A DNA stretch of 64,000 nucleotides from Calothrix sp. PCC 7507 (GCF_000316575.1 NC_019682.1:5454001-5518000); one strand, 5' to 3'; positions 47,492-57,615 are shown, numbered from the stretch's first letter. Notes: a model not told the origin generated them from the letters alone. Translations and numbers: made by a program.

Positions 47492-47971
47492 CTACTTGGT
47501 TGTAGCTGTTTGTCCGGGAGTCAGGTTTTGCTCAAAAAACAGCAGCGATCGCGCAGTTTTAAAGTAAGTTGCCCAACGCTGCGGATCGGGGCGAGTGCGC
47601 CATTGTGGACGACTCACATCTAAAGCCAGAACTGGGGCGATCGCTCCATAACTTTGTACGGAGACAATAATTGACACATCTGTCACCAAAATATCTTGAT
47701 CGAAACTCCTTTGAGCGGATGCTCTCGCCACCGCTTCTGCCCTCCGCAGAATAGTTTCATAGTTTTCATCCGGTAGACGATCAATGGCTAGATCAACTCT
47801 AGCTGTGTAAGCTTGCACAATCTGGGGGGCGATCGCTTCCCTCAAAAACCACACAGGAAGCGTAGATAAAAGCAAAACTAATAACGGAACTATCCGGATT
47901 TTTCTGGCAATTTGGCTAATAAATGAAGAGGTAATGATCGATGATGGTTGACAAGCAACACTCTTGCTCAT
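47492..47971 (-). CDS. Hypothetical membrane-anchored protein, 159 aa
   Basis: One N-terminal membrane helix (about 28-47, RIVPLLVLLLSTLPVWFL) anchors a soluble domain outside the cytoplasm or in the periplasm. The soluble part includes ENYETILRRAEAVARASAQR and ILVTDVSIIVSVQSYGAIAP, which look conserved. No motif points to activity. It lies between rpmF and the caspase-like gene and probably has its own promoter. Confidence 0.65.
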   Translation of the reverse strand: MSKSVACQPSSIITSSFISQIARKIRIVPLLVLLLSTLPVWFLREAIAPQIVQAYTARVDLAIDRLPDENYETILRRAEAVARASAQRSFDQDILVTDVSIIVSVQSYGAIAPVLALDVSRPQWRTRPDPQRWATYFKTARSLLFFEQNLTPGQTATTK

Positions 47972-48165
47972 GACTTTGTAACTCCTTAACTAATGATCTG
48001 TAATTTAAATTGAGTGAAAGTATTTTCCGGCAAAATAATGTAATAAATACTACATTGTATCTTGGGTTCGATGAGAATCTCCTAGACTATAAGACATAGG
48101 TTAGCCTTGTTTTTTCAGCAAAGCCAACCAAAATTTTACGCAAACAACAACCGACAAAGAGCGGG

Positions 48166-50145
48166 ATGGCAAATTACTGGGCGATTGTTATTGGCATCAA
48201 TCAATATGATTTATTTCAACCTTTACGTTGCGCCCAAGCTGATGCTGAGGCGCTAAAGGCATTTTTAGTAGAAGAAGCCGGTTTTAAACCGCAAAACTGC
48301 CTGCTAATGACGGATACTTCGCCGCCAATTAGAGATAAATCCACTTATCCCACAAAGGAGAATATTCTCCTTTTATTAGAGGACTTCGCAGCCTCATCTT
48401 GGCAACCGCAAGACCACGTGTGGTTATTCTTCAGCGGTTACGGGATTAACTACAAAGGAAATGATTATTTAATGCCAGTGGAAGGAAACCCTGACCTTGT
48501 GCAGGAGACTGGTATAGAAGTGCGATCGCTCATGCAAAGTCTCCAACTGGCTGACTTGTATGTGTTGCTGATGCTGGATATCAACCGCGCTTTTGGCACT
48601 CAAGCAGATGCTCCGGTTGGACAAGAAACCATAGAACTCGCGCAAGAACTACAACTCGCCACAATTCTTTCTTGCCAACCAGAGCAATTTTCCCACGAAA
48701 GTAGCGAACTAGGTCATGGATTCTTCACAGCAGCGTTGTTAGCAGCTTTAAATTCTGGTCATGGCAGTAGTTTGACAGATTTAGCCAATTATCTCAGCAC
48801 TCTCACGCCGCAATTATGCCAACACCATTGGCGACCCACACAAAATCCTGTCACCGTTATCCCATCACAACAGCAACCAATTTTGCCATATTTGGAAAAA
48901 CAGGGAAGCGATCGCACACCAGCCAAAAGCGAAGCAGCTCCCGTGATTTTTCCCGAAGAATCTTTTGCTGTCGCCCTAGCAGCCCCCACCCTCGAAGAGA
49001 ATTCCGCCAAATCTACGCCTAAGTTGACAAAAACAGGCGTTTGGCCAGAATCCCAAGGGGTGGAAACCACTGTCAACCCCAGAGCCGAGCATTTAAAGCT
49101 GCCAACATCTACAGCATGGATTGAGAATCTCAAGTCGGAACTGGTTTCCCAACCACGTTCTGCCCCAAGTCGGAGCGTCAAACAGCAACCCCAAATGCTC
49201 CCTTCTTCCCAAGAGACATCTGGGGGAGGCAGGTATATTCCCAATACTTCCCAAACTAATTTTGAGCGATCGCCCAAAAATCAGGCAAACGCCTCATTTT
49301 GGCAACAGCTTTTATGGTGGGGCGGCGGCTGCATACTGATAGTCAGTTTAGTAGCAATAGTTTTTCTGCGTAATCAAACCAGATTTAAAAGTCAGGAAAT
49401 CTTAAGAACACCGCCGAATGCTGGCACTGGTGACACAAGAGTCATCAACACTTCACCAAATACTAGCGCTCCCAATGCCGCCGCACCAACTCCAGTCAAA
49501 AATCCCCCCATCTCGGAATTTGCTCCTAGTTCCCAATCAAAAAAGCGGAACCAAGCGGTGTTAGATCTGGCGAAAATGTCACTGCGACAAACTCAGGCTA
49601 GCGATTTGAATTTAGCGATCGCTACAGCTAAAAAAATTAAACCAGGCGAACCCCTATATGAACAAGCTCAAGAAAATATTCAAATTTGGAGCCGGATGAT
49701 TTTAGACTTAGCAGAGGGACGCGCTCAACAAAGACAGTATGCAAATGCAGTTGCAGCCGCTCAATTAATCACTAAAGAAGCAGATGTTTATCCCAAAGCT
49801 CAAGCTTCAATTAATCAATGGCGACTGGAAGCCAAACAGTATGTCAGCAACAGAACCCTTTTAGATGCCGCTAATGGCTTAATTAAACCCGGACAAGCCT
49901 CTACCTACAATCGGGCGATCGAAGTTGCCAAAAAAGTCCCACCAGGACAACCAGGCTTTGATATGGCGCAAAAATCAATCAATAAATGGAGTGAAAGAAT
50001 TTTAGATATCGCCAAAACCCGCGCCTCCCAAGGAGATTTGAACGCCGCCATTGAAACCGCTGCCTTAATCCCAGAATCTACAGCCGCCTATGAAGATACT
50101 CAAGAAGCAATCCAAAAATGGCAAGTGAGGCGAATTAAAAAGTAG
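48166..50145 (+). CDS. Caspase-fold pseudo-protease (orthocaspase homologue)
   Basis: 659-aa protein with an N-terminal peptidase C14 (p20) domain (about 1-215). The catalytic His is replaced by Tyr92 (FFSGYG, normally SGHG) and the catalytic Cys by Asn140 (LLMLDINRAFG, normally LDxCH), so proteolysis is not expected. A low-complexity linker follows, then one membrane helix (about 383-404, GGGCILIVSLVAIVFL), then three alpha-helical repeats each ending near QENIQIW/QASINQW/QKSINKW. HC-to-YN or YS variants are known in cyanobacterial orthocaspases (from memory). A scaffold or regulatory role is likely. Confidence 0.9.
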   Translation: MANYWAIVIGINQYDLFQPLRCAQADAEALKAFLVEEAGFKPQNCLLMTDTSPPIRDKSTYPTKENILLLLEDFAASSWQPQDHVWLFFSGYGINYKGNDYLMPVEGNPDLVQETGIEVRSLMQSLQLADLYVLLMLDINRAFGTQADAPVGQETIELAQELQLATILSCQPEQFSHESSELGHGFFTAALLAALNSGHGSSLTDLANYLSTLTPQLCQHHWRPTQNPVTVIPSQQQPILPYLEKQGSDRTPAKSEAAPVIFPEESFAVALAAPTLEENSAKSTPKLTKTGVWPESQGVETTVNPRAEHLKLPTSTAWIENLKSELVSQPRSAPSRSVKQQPQMLPSSQETSGGGRYIPNTSQTNFERSPKNQANASFWQQLLWWGGGCILIVSLVAIVFLRNQTRFKSQEILRTPPNAGTGDTRVINTSPNTSAPNAAAPTPVKNPPISEFAPSSQSKKRNQAVLDLAKMSLRQTQASDLNLAIATAKKIKPGEPLYEQAQENIQIWSRMILDLAEGRAQQRQYANAVAAAQLITKEADVYPKAQASINQWRLEAKQYVSNRTLLDAANGLIKPGQASTYNRAIEVAKKVPPGQPGFDMAQKSINKWSERILDIAKTRASQGDLNAAIETAALIPESTAAYEDTQEAIQKWQVRRIKK

Positions 50146-50205
50146 GGACTGGGGACTGGGGAGGATGGGGAAGATAATAACCTTGACTCTTGACTCTTGA
50201 CAAAT

Positions 50206-50252
50206 TAAAAAATCCAGTGTCAGTAGCAGGCTGCTTTGACACTGGACTTTTG
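50206..50252 (+). terminator. Bidirectional terminator between convergent genes
   Basis: TCCAGTGTCA (50213-50222) pairs perfectly with TGACACTGGA (50237-50246), flanked by an A-run and CTTTT. It serves the caspase-like gene and the convergent nitrogenase-family gene. Confidence 0.8.
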
Positions 50253-50267
50253 ACTCAGAACTCTGTA

Positions 50268-50645
50268 TTAACAGTACTGAGAAATATCCTCTCCACATTC
50301 ATCAGCTAAATAGCACATAGCTCGAAAACGTAAGCTAACTACTTCTTCATACAAGGGGTTGAGTTTGCACATTGGCGGAATGTGAAACAGGGTTTTGCCG
50401 AATAGTTTGACATCACGCTCAAAGGGACACTGAGAAGGGATCAGTTGGCACAGGCGGTGGGCTAGTTGGCGATCGCGTACTTGAATATTGTCTACCTGTC
50501 GTCGCAGGGGTAAAAGAACATCACAAAAAACTTTGGGAGTTGGCTCTTGCAGCTGGGTTACAGGGGTGTTGCTAGCTTCTGTGTGGCTTATTGACACCCA
50601 GCTTGCAAGAAAAATTCTTTTTGTGGTATTATCAAATACCTTCAT
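50268..50645 (-). CDS. Mo-dependent nitrogenase C-terminal family protein
   Basis: 125-aa protein of the family named after a C-terminal domain of Mo-dependent nitrogenase. Its core includes LIPSQCPFERDVKLFGKTLF, HIPPMCKLNPLYEEVVSLRF and the cysteine-bearing end RAMCYLADECGEDISQYC. Stand-alone members are widespread in cyanobacteria, including non-fixers, so this alone does not prove nitrogen fixation. Conserved cysteines hint at metal or redox binding. Function is unproven. Confidence 0.85.
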   Translation of the reverse strand: MKVFDNTTKRIFLASWVSISHTEASNTPVTQLQEPTPKVFCDVLLPLRRQVDNIQVRDRQLAHRLCQLIPSQCPFERDVKLFGKTLFHIPPMCKLNPLYEEVVSLRFRAMCYLADECGEDISQYC

Positions 50646-51025
50646 GATTAGTCCTCTATTTTATTGAGGGTATTCACCTTTCCGATGAACATATACAAAG
50701 TGGGAACATCTTTTCCCGGAAAAATCATGTCCTGACTGCGATCCGATTGGAATATTATCCGTAATCACTGAAATCAGAACCTTTTTATTACTACGTCAAG
50801 TTAAACGCAATTTTCCCGGAAGCGGAAGTGTAATAATCCGATCTTGTTCATAACTTGACACATATTAAATTTTAGTGAAGACATCTATCTTTTGACAGGT
50901 TTTTTGGTAACATTTACAAAACTTTATATAAGCAAGTTCTACACTTACTCTTACTGAGTATAAATAACTATAATAAAAAATCTTTTGCCAGTGGTTAAAC
51001 TGCTCTCAGTAGCTTTGTAAACAAA
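50646..51025. other. Divergent promoter region
   Basis: 380 bases between divergent genes. The motif ttttcccgga occurs twice (about 50709 and 50812). TTGACA at 50892 with TACAAA 17 bases later could be a promoter for the anion transporter. No gene. Confidence 0.35.
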
Positions 51026-52222
51026 GTGATATTCCGCCAATTTGCCATCTATGGCGTGCTAGGGCTAACTTATCTAGGTTTGGCCTTGGGCTATATTCCT
51101 GGTTTACGCATGAACCGCACCACTATTGCCCTAGTGGGGTCTGGCTTTTTAATTGCTCTGGGTGCTTTAAATTTACAGGAAGCATGGCAAGCGATCGATG
51201 CCAATACCATCATATTTCTTTTGAGCATGATGGTAGTTAACGCTAATCTAGCCTATGCCGGGTTTTTTCGACAGGCGATATCGGTGCTGTTGAGTTTAAC
51301 TCGCAGTCCTCTAGGCTTGTTAATTGCCTTAACATTTGCTAGTGGCGTACTCTCAGCTTTATTTCTCAACGACACCATCGCGCTGATTTTTACACCACTG
51401 ACTTTGAGCCTGACTCAAGCTTTAGGCTTAAATCCCATACCTTATCTACTAGCAGTTGCAGGTGCAACTAATATAGGTTCTGTTGCCACATTAAGCGGTA
51501 ATCCCCAAAATATTCTGATTGGCTCCTTTTCCGGTATCAGTTATCTAGATTTTTTACGCGCCTTAACTCCAGTTGCCATCATCGGCTTAGTAATTCAGAT
51601 AGGATTACTTTGGCTACTTTACCCTGATGTGCGCTCAACCAAAGCTAGCCAGATATTACCTAATAGCAAGCAACGCATTTTCAAACCGTTATTTAATAAA
51701 ACCCTAGTCATCACCATCGGGTTACTCATTGCCTTTGCTATCGGCTTGCCTCTAGCAGAGTCTACCTTAGTAGCTGCCAGTTTGTTGCTCATTACTCGCC
51801 GGGTAAAACCACAGCGCATTTTGAACAAGGTAGATTGGAATCTACTGGTAATGTTTTCAGGACTATTTATCCTCACAAGAGTCACACAAAAGTTAAATTT
51901 AATACAGCCATTTACCCATTTTGTCAATTCTGCTGCGAGTTTATTTGGTGTAACTGTAGTTCTATCTAACCTAATTTCTAATGTTCCGGCTGTATTGCTA
52001 CTGCAACCACTAATTTCTCAGAGTGATACCCAATCTTGGCTCTTACTAGCAGCAGGCTCAACTCTTGCAGGTAATCTGACTTTATTTGGTTCAGTCGCTA
52101 ACTTGATAGTTTTAGAAGCCGCTAATGATTTAGGCTACAAACTCACTTTCTGGGAGCATCTCCGCTTTGGAGTGCCATTGACACTATGTACTCTACTTCT
52201 AGTTTACCTCTGGGTTCACTGA
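51026..52222 (+). CDS. Anion transporter (ArsB/NhaD/SLC13 superfamily)
   Basis: 398-aa membrane protein with about ten to eleven helices. The two inverted halves have typical loops: FLLSMMVVNANLAYAGFF, SALFLNDTIALIFTPL and NIGSVATLSGNPQNILIGS in the first, FSGLFILTRVTQ and LISNVPAVLLLQPLIS and LAGNLTLFGSVANLIV in the second. Substrate may be arsenite, sulfate or dicarboxylate; sequence alone does not decide. It starts with GTG 51026. It is convergent with the iron permease gene. Confidence 0.85.
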   Translation: MIFRQFAIYGVLGLTYLGLALGYIPGLRMNRTTIALVGSGFLIALGALNLQEAWQAIDANTIIFLLSMMVVNANLAYAGFFRQAISVLLSLTRSPLGLLIALTFASGVLSALFLNDTIALIFTPLTLSLTQALGLNPIPYLLAVAGATNIGSVATLSGNPQNILIGSFSGISYLDFLRALTPVAIIGLVIQIGLLWLLYPDVRSTKASQILPNSKQRIFKPLFNKTLVITIGLLIAFAIGLPLAESTLVAASLLLITRRVKPQRILNKVDWNLLVMFSGLFILTRVTQKLNLIQPFTHFVNSAASLFGVTVVLSNLISNVPAVLLLQPLISQSDTQSWLLLAAGSTLAGNLTLFGSVANLIVLEAANDLGYKLTFWEHLRFGVPLTLCTLLLVYLWVH

Positions 52223-52311
52223 ATGTTGTGAGGCAGGAGTTTCCAAGCTGAGAAGTTGTGATTTTACCTCTGAGGATAATTTTTGGGGAAATTGACTTTG
52301 AGAAATTGAGA

Positions 52312-53232
52312 TTAATTGAGTTTGTTGGCTGGTTTTAGTTGTGCAGGTTGGCTCAGACTACGGAAGTAAAGGCTACCGACGATCGCCCAAAACATGAGAT
52401 ATCCTACAGCCTGTACTAAATAGAGCTTTTGGGTATAGCCAAAGATAGTTTTCAGCAAAATCCCCGGAAACTGTCGGTCAGGTAAACTAGTTGAAAGATC
52501 CCAAATTTGGGGACCTAAAATACAGGAAGTCTTTTCTACTCCACAAATAATAGTAGATGAGGAGATGTGGCTAAAAGCGATCGCCGCCGCGTCAAGATGG
52601 CGGAACATGGAAATTACCAATCCAGAGACAATCAGCAGCAGGAACACACCCATCACCTGGAAAAATTGGCTCAAATTGATGCGGATGCTCCATTTAAATA
52701 GCAGCATACCAATTACAACCGCTACGCCTAGTCCTCCTATCGCTCCGAGTACTGGTGTCCAGCCTTCTTGAAACTTAGCGACGATAAACAAAGCCGTCTC
52801 CAAGCCTTCCCGAAATACAGCAATAAAGATTAAGCTAAAAATTCCCCAAGCGGCGCGATTATCTTCACCCAAAGCACTTTTTACTGAGTCGGTGATTTCC
52901 GCTTTGAGAAATCGTGCTTGTCGCGTCATCCAAATCAGCATCCAACTGAGCATAGCGATCGCGATTACGCCTAATCCCACCTCAAACAATTGCTTGAAGA
53001 CAGGCGCATACAACAAATCAGATGTCTGTAATCCTTGGATTCCTAGATTTAGTAGTAAACCAACAACAAAACTAGCTAAAGTAGCGCTGAGAACACCTAA
53101 ATATACCCAGCGATGCAATTTTTTTTGTTCCGCTTGTTGTAGACAAGCAAAAACAATACCGACAACTAAAGCAGCTTCTACACCTTCTCGTAAAGTAATA
53201 AAGAAGGTTGGTAATGCAGTACTCCAATTCAT
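52312..53232 (-). CDS. FTR1-family iron permease
   Basis: 306-aa high-affinity iron permease with about seven membrane helices. Both REGxE iron-binding motifs are present: ITLREGVEAALVVG near the N-terminus and VFREGLETALFIVA at about 138-151. A periplasmic loop with two cysteines (IICGVEKTSCILG) lies near the C-terminus. It is 10 nt downstream of the His-rich exported protein gene, so the two form an iron-uptake operon. Bacterial FTR1 proteins often need a periplasmic cupredoxin or His-rich partner. Confidence 0.92.
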   Translation of the reverse strand: MNWSTALPTFFITLREGVEAALVVGIVFACLQQAEQKKLHRWVYLGVLSATLASFVVGLLLNLGIQGLQTSDLLYAPVFKQLFEVGLGVIAIAMLSWMLIWMTRQARFLKAEITDSVKSALGEDNRAAWGIFSLIFIAVFREGLETALFIVAKFQEGWTPVLGAIGGLGVAVVIGMLLFKWSIRINLSQFFQVMGVFLLLIVSGLVISMFRHLDAAAIAFSHISSSTIICGVEKTSCILGPQIWDLSTSLPDRQFPGILLKTIFGYTQKLYLVQAVGYLMFWAIVGSLYFRSLSQPAQLKPANKLN

Positions 53233-53242
53233 GGGATGTTAA

Positions 53243-53557
53243 TTAAATAATTTCAGTGGTTGATACTTCTGGTGGGTTAACCACGGCAGATTTTTCTTTG
53301 TGTCGATGATGCTTGGGCTTTTTAGAATGGTGTTTATGGTCTTTTTCGGCTATAGTCGCCACTGAATCTGTTTGTGCATCTGTTAATTTTTCTGTAGTGT
53401 CATAATGCTTTGACTTTTTTCCCTGATGTCCGTGGTGCTTTTTCTTTTTAGCTTTAACATCTTCTGTCTCGTAAGGTGTTGCTAAAGCTGTGGTGGGTAG
53501 CAGAACAGCAGATGCGATCGCACTCAGGGTGTTACCAAAAAAAATTCTCCGGTACAT
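53243..53557 (-). CDS. His/Lys-rich exported protein, likely metal-binding partner of FTR1
   Basis: 104-aa protein. Residues 1-26 form a signal peptide (MYRRIFFGN, hydrophobic stretch, TALA cleavage region). The mature part has clusters KKKKHHGHQGKKSKHYD and KDHKHHSKKPKHHRHKEK, rich in metal-binding His and in Lys. No named family is recognised. Being first in an operon with the iron permease, it probably binds or buffers Fe or another metal in the periplasm; this is inferred from composition and context. Confidence 0.75.
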   Translation of the reverse strand: MYRRIFFGNTLSAIASAVLLPTTALATPYETEDVKAKKKKHHGHQGKKSKHYDTTEKLTDAQTDSVATIAEKDHKHHSKKPKHHRHKEKSAVVNPPEVSTTEII

Positions 53558-53685
53558 AGTTTTGTTGACCTTTACCTACGCTAAGTACCATTAGCTTTGC
53601 ACAGAAAAATAACAGAAAAATAACAGCTTGGTTATTGATTGTTATTTAGCAAAACTCATCATTTTTCACAATCTTGTGGATTTTG

Positions 53686-54081
53686 TTATTTAGAATACAA
53701 AACTTGTTGTAGTTCCGCTACTGTATTTGCAATTTTGATAGCTTGTTGAATCGCTTTTAATCGTTGTAAATCATGAATTTGCGAGATAATGGGCATGAGT
53801 TCTAAACCAGGAATGCCAAATTTAATCTCCAACGCCAATTCAATACCGGCTCGTAGTCCGCGCTCTTCACCAATTTGTAGTCCGCGTTCTTCACCGCGCT
53901 TCTCACCCTCGCGTAAAATTTCTTGATACCAAGGAGACTCCTGTAATACAGCCATATCCCACCTCATAATTTTCTTTACTAACTCGCTGTCTAGTGGTTT
54001 GTCAATTTTGTTTTGAGGGGTTTTTGGTAGTGCGGGCCGAAAAGCCCGCGTGAGCGAGACGCTCACACTACAGTCCCTCAT
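53686..54081 (-). pseudogene. Truncated Rpn/PD-(D/E)xK-type protein (C-terminal fragment)
   Basis: The 131-codon frame reads SELVKKIMRWDMAVLQESPW, then a charged repeat EGEKRGEERGLQIGEERGLR and the tail ELQQVLYSK, which matches only the C-terminal part of Rpn-family nuclease/transposase-like proteins; the catalytic N-terminal domain is missing. The first 25 or so codons (MRDCSVSVSLTRAFRPALPK) come from a dispersed palindromic repeat (tgtgagcgtctcgctcacgc) that has replaced the upstream part. Probably non-functional. Confidence 0.65.
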
Positions 54082-54676
54082 TTCAACCCTGACAGACTAC
54101 TAGTACAAAAGTAGCAAAAAAAGCTAAAACGGTTTCCAACAGTTTCCTTTCTCCTGATATATTATGAATTTACCTCACGCAATCGCTCTTAGCGATCCCG
54201 CAGGGTAGGCGCATTCGACGAAGTCGTTCCCGAAGGGTAGACGCAAAGAATAAGAGTTAAAGAAATATATTTCATATCTTGATTCAGCAATGCTCTATTT
54301 TGGCAGTGTATACCTTGCTCAAAATTGGACTCAGCTGTTTATGAAGTGTTACTTTGAGAAAAATTACTTTCTAAGCAAATACTCTGGACTAATTGTATTT
54401 TTTGGTGTGAAATTAATTATAAAAAATATTAGAAAATTTTAAACTAGCTCAGTTTAAGCACTGTGGTAATCAATAGATGGATTGTGCCACAAATATCTTA
54501 GGTAACTACTATTTCTGTGGCCATCAATAAAAACTGAGTATTAAAGGCGACCATAGTATGACAATAGGAGATCACGTTTTTCATAAAAAGCAAAAGATTT
54601 TTTTTAAATCTCACGACGAAGACGCAAGGCTCATCTTTGCACCTTTGCGTCTTTGCGTCTTTGCGTGAGCTAATTC
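54082..54676. other. Gene-free region downstream of rnj
   Basis: 595 AT-rich bases. It holds a dispersed repeat near 54188-54246 (gatcccgcagggtaggcgca...) and a ctttgcg(t/c) nonamer array at 54635-54665 just after the rnj stop. No gene. Confidence 0.5.
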
Positions 54677-56449
54677 TTAAGATGCAACCTGCGCTGCAGT
54701 CCGAGTCCGCCGTCTTCTACCATCAGCAACCTTCACTGGCGGTTCATCAGGAATTTGCATCAATAATGTCACTGTTGGTTGACATTGTAATTCTCGACGG
54801 ATAGAACGCTGTAATTCTCGCTCTAAAGTCCCTTGCAATCCACCCCAATCTACTTCTAATTGCTCGTTTTCAGTCGGCTGGGCAAATTCTGACCAACGAA
54901 CGCCGAGGATTTCTTCAATGCGCTGTTGTACCCATTTTTGCACAAGCGATCGCTCTACACTTGTGACTACACCCCGCAGGTGAATTTCTGGTTTAGCTAG
55001 TAGCTTGCCGTTCCAATCGATGGCGGCGGCGATGGTGACAATACCTTCTGAAGCCATGCGTTGGCGTTCTTGCAAGACTTTAGCGCTCACCATCCCAGAA
55101 CTAGTAGTATCCACCAATTCAATACCCGATGGCACTTTACCAGCAACGCGAATAGAATCCTCTGTCAGTTCTATGACATCCCCATTCTGTAGAATTACCA
55201 TATTTTCTGCTGGGATGCCTGTACTTCGGGCCGTTTCTGCGTGCTTCACCAGCATTCGATGTTCACCGTGGAATGGCACAAAGAACTTGGGTCGAGTTAA
55301 AGCAATCATCAGTTTTTGGTCTTCTTGACAGCCGTGACCAGAAACGTGAATTCCTTTATCCCTTCCATAGACTACTTTCGCACCCTGAATCATCAATTTA
55401 TCGATGGTATTGACAACGGCGATCGTGTTTCCGGGAATGGGGTTGGCGGAGAATACTACTGTATCTCCTTGGCGAATTCTGATGTGGGGATGTTCTTTGT
55501 TGGCAATGCGGGTCATTGCTGACATTGTTTCACCCTGAGAACCAGTAGTAAGAATCAATACTCTTTCATCTGGCAGATTGCGGACACTGTGCAACGGCTG
55601 TAGTAGATTATCGTCACATTTGATGTAACCAAGATTACGCGCATGGGCAATCAAATTTAGCATCGAACGCCCCACAACCGTGACTACACGGTTTTGCTTC
55701 TTCGCTATATCCAAAATCATGTTGATGCGATGGACACTAGAGGCGAAGGTGGTGACAAATAGTCGCCCAGTAGCTTGAGAGAAGACCCGTTCCAGATTGG
55801 GATAAACTGAACGTTCTGAAGGTGTAAATCCTGGTATTTCTGAGTTAGTGGAGTCACTCAATAGGCACAACACGCCTTTCTCACCATGTTCTGCTAGCCG
55901 TTGGAAGTCGAATTTCTCACCATCCACTGGAGTATGGTCAATTTTAAAATCTCCTGTGTGGATAACTACACCTAAAGGCGTATGGATGGCAACGGTGAAG
56001 CTATCGGCGATGGAGTGAGTGTTGCGAATGTATTCTACTAAAAAGTTCTTGCCAATCCGCACCATGTCCCGTGGTTGGACTGTTCTTAATTCCGTGCGAT
56101 CGCGTACTCCCGCTTCTTCTAATTTACCCTCTAGCATGGCTAACGCTAGTCTTGGCCCATAAATTACAGGAATTTCAAATTGCTTCAGGTGAAAAGCAAT
56201 CCCGCCTATATGGTCTTCATGACCGTGGGTAACGATCATCCCTTTAATTTTTTCTCGGTTTTCCCGTAGATATGTTGTGTCTGGTAGGACAATATTTACA
56301 CCATGCATTGCCTCTGTAGGAAAGGCTAATCCTGCATCTAACAGGATAATTTCGTCTTCATACTCGAAAACGCAGGTATTTTTACCAATTTCATGCAAGC
56401 CGCCCAAAGGAATGATTTTTAGGGCGGAGTTAGCTTCGTTTTTAGCCAT
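54677..56449 (-). CDS. rnj: Ribonuclease J
   Basis: Metallo-beta-lactamase/beta-CASP RNase with endo- and 5'-exonuclease activity, central to mRNA decay and rRNA processing. The 590-aa protein has the zinc motif THGHEDHIGG (74-83), GPRLALAMLEGKL, the beta-CASP part with SDSTNSEIPGFTPSE and the late VSGHGCQEDQKLMI and PFHGEHRML motifs. The C-terminal tail is basic and Arg-rich. It is the last gene of the asd-dapA-rnj group on the minus strand, an order frequently kept in cyanobacteria. Confidence 0.95.
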   Translation of the reverse strand: MAKNEANSALKIIPLGGLHEIGKNTCVFEYEDEIILLDAGLAFPTEAMHGVNIVLPDTTYLRENREKIKGMIVTHGHEDHIGGIAFHLKQFEIPVIYGPRLALAMLEGKLEEAGVRDRTELRTVQPRDMVRIGKNFLVEYIRNTHSIADSFTVAIHTPLGVVIHTGDFKIDHTPVDGEKFDFQRLAEHGEKGVLCLLSDSTNSEIPGFTPSERSVYPNLERVFSQATGRLFVTTFASSVHRINMILDIAKKQNRVVTVVGRSMLNLIAHARNLGYIKCDDNLLQPLHSVRNLPDERVLILTTGSQGETMSAMTRIANKEHPHIRIRQGDTVVFSANPIPGNTIAVVNTIDKLMIQGAKVVYGRDKGIHVSGHGCQEDQKLMIALTRPKFFVPFHGEHRMLVKHAETARSTGIPAENMVILQNGDVIELTEDSIRVAGKVPSGIELVDTTSSGMVSAKVLQERQRMASEGIVTIAAAIDWNGKLLAKPEIHLRGVVTSVERSLVQKWVQQRIEEILGVRWSEFAQPTENEQLEVDWGGLQGTLERELQRSIRRELQCQPTVTLLMQIPDEPPVKVADGRRRRTRTAAQVAS

Positions 56450-56730
56450 TTTCTCCTGAGATTGTTGTTTGTGGTTGATTTAAGTTAAAAGTTACCGTTT
56501 TTGTATTAAAGACAACATCAGATATCTATGAAGTCAATTTGAAAGCAGCCAAGCTGGAATGAGATGTGCAATCGTTTGTTCAATAAATATGGACTTGATT
56601 CTGAAGAATTCTATAGTATTTCTCTCAGTCGTAGCACAGATTTTCAAAGTGCAACCTGGTAAAAATTATATCCTTTGTTTATATGTATCTTTAGCTACCC
56701 GAACCTGGCAAGTGCTTAACAATTTGGTGC

Positions 56731-57615
56731 TTAGACTAAACTCAGTTCTTTAAGAACTACCTCTAATTTGCGACTAACTTCTAAGTCAGCTTCGCATAGT
56801 GGCGGGCGAGTAGAACCAACTTCCCAACCTTGTAGATTCAGTGCTTTTTTAACTGGAATGGGATTCGTAGTTATAAATAAAGCTTTAAACAACGGAAATA
56901 GCTGGAGGTGAATTTCAGTAGCAACTTGAACATTCCCTGCACTGAATGCTTGAATCATCTGCTGTAGTTGGGTTCCTACCAGATGTGAAGCGACACTTAC
57001 AACTCCCTTAGCCCCGATTGCTAACAAGGGCAGGGTTAAAGAGTCGTCTCCAGCGTAAATCTGAAATTCTTTGGGTGTCAAGCGGCGAATTTCACTCGCC
57101 TGATCTAAACTACCACTAGCTTCTTTTATCCCAACAATATTATCAATCTCCGCTAACCGGACAACTGTTTCGGGATTGAGATTTTGACCGGTACGACCAG
57201 GGACGTTGTATAACAACAGCGGTAGGTCGGGACAGGATTGTGCTATTGCCCGAAAGTGCGCTTCCAGTCCTGCTTGTGGCGGTTTATTGTAATAAGGAAC
57301 AACTTGTAATGAACCATGTACTCCTATTCTAGCGGCCTTTTGGGTGGCAGCGATCGCTTCTTTTGTGGAATTAGAACCGCATCCTGCTATCACCTTGGCT
57401 TTGCCAGCTACAGACTGCAACACTTCCACAAACAACTGGTATTCCTCTTCCCAAGTCAAGGTAGGAGATTCACCCGTTGTACCACACACCACCAATGTAT
57501 CTGTACCGTTCTTAGCTAGATGTGCTGCTAGCTTTGCCGCTACATCATAGTTGACACTACCGTCTTCTTTCAACGGCGTAATCATAGCGGTTACAACTCT
57601 GCCAAAATCTGCCAC
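56731..57615 (-). CDS. dapA: 4-Hydroxy-tetrahydrodipicolinate synthase
   Basis: Condenses pyruvate with aspartate semialdehyde in the lysine/diaminopimelate pathway. The 294-aa TIM barrel has the Schiff-base Lys164 (VGIKEASG), Tyr136 in [10 protein letters not shown], and GTTGESPTL near the N-terminus. It starts with GTG 57615. It lies between asd (the enzyme that makes its substrate) and rnj, all on the minus strand. Confidence 0.96.
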   Translation of the reverse strand: MADFGRVVTAMITPLKEDGSVNYDVAAKLAAHLAKNGTDTLVVCGTTGESPTLTWEEEYQLFVEVLQSVAGKAKVIAGCGSNSTKEAIAATQKAARIGVHGSLQVVPYYNKPPQAGLEAHFRAIAQSCPDLPLLLYNVPGRTGQNLNPETVVRLAEIDNIVGIKEASGSLDQASEIRRLTPKEFQIYAGDDSLTLPLLAIGAKGVVSVASHLVGTQLQQMIQAFSAGNVQVATEIHLQLFPLFKALFITTNPIPVKKALNLQGWEVGSTRPPLCEADLEVSRKLEVVLKELSLV

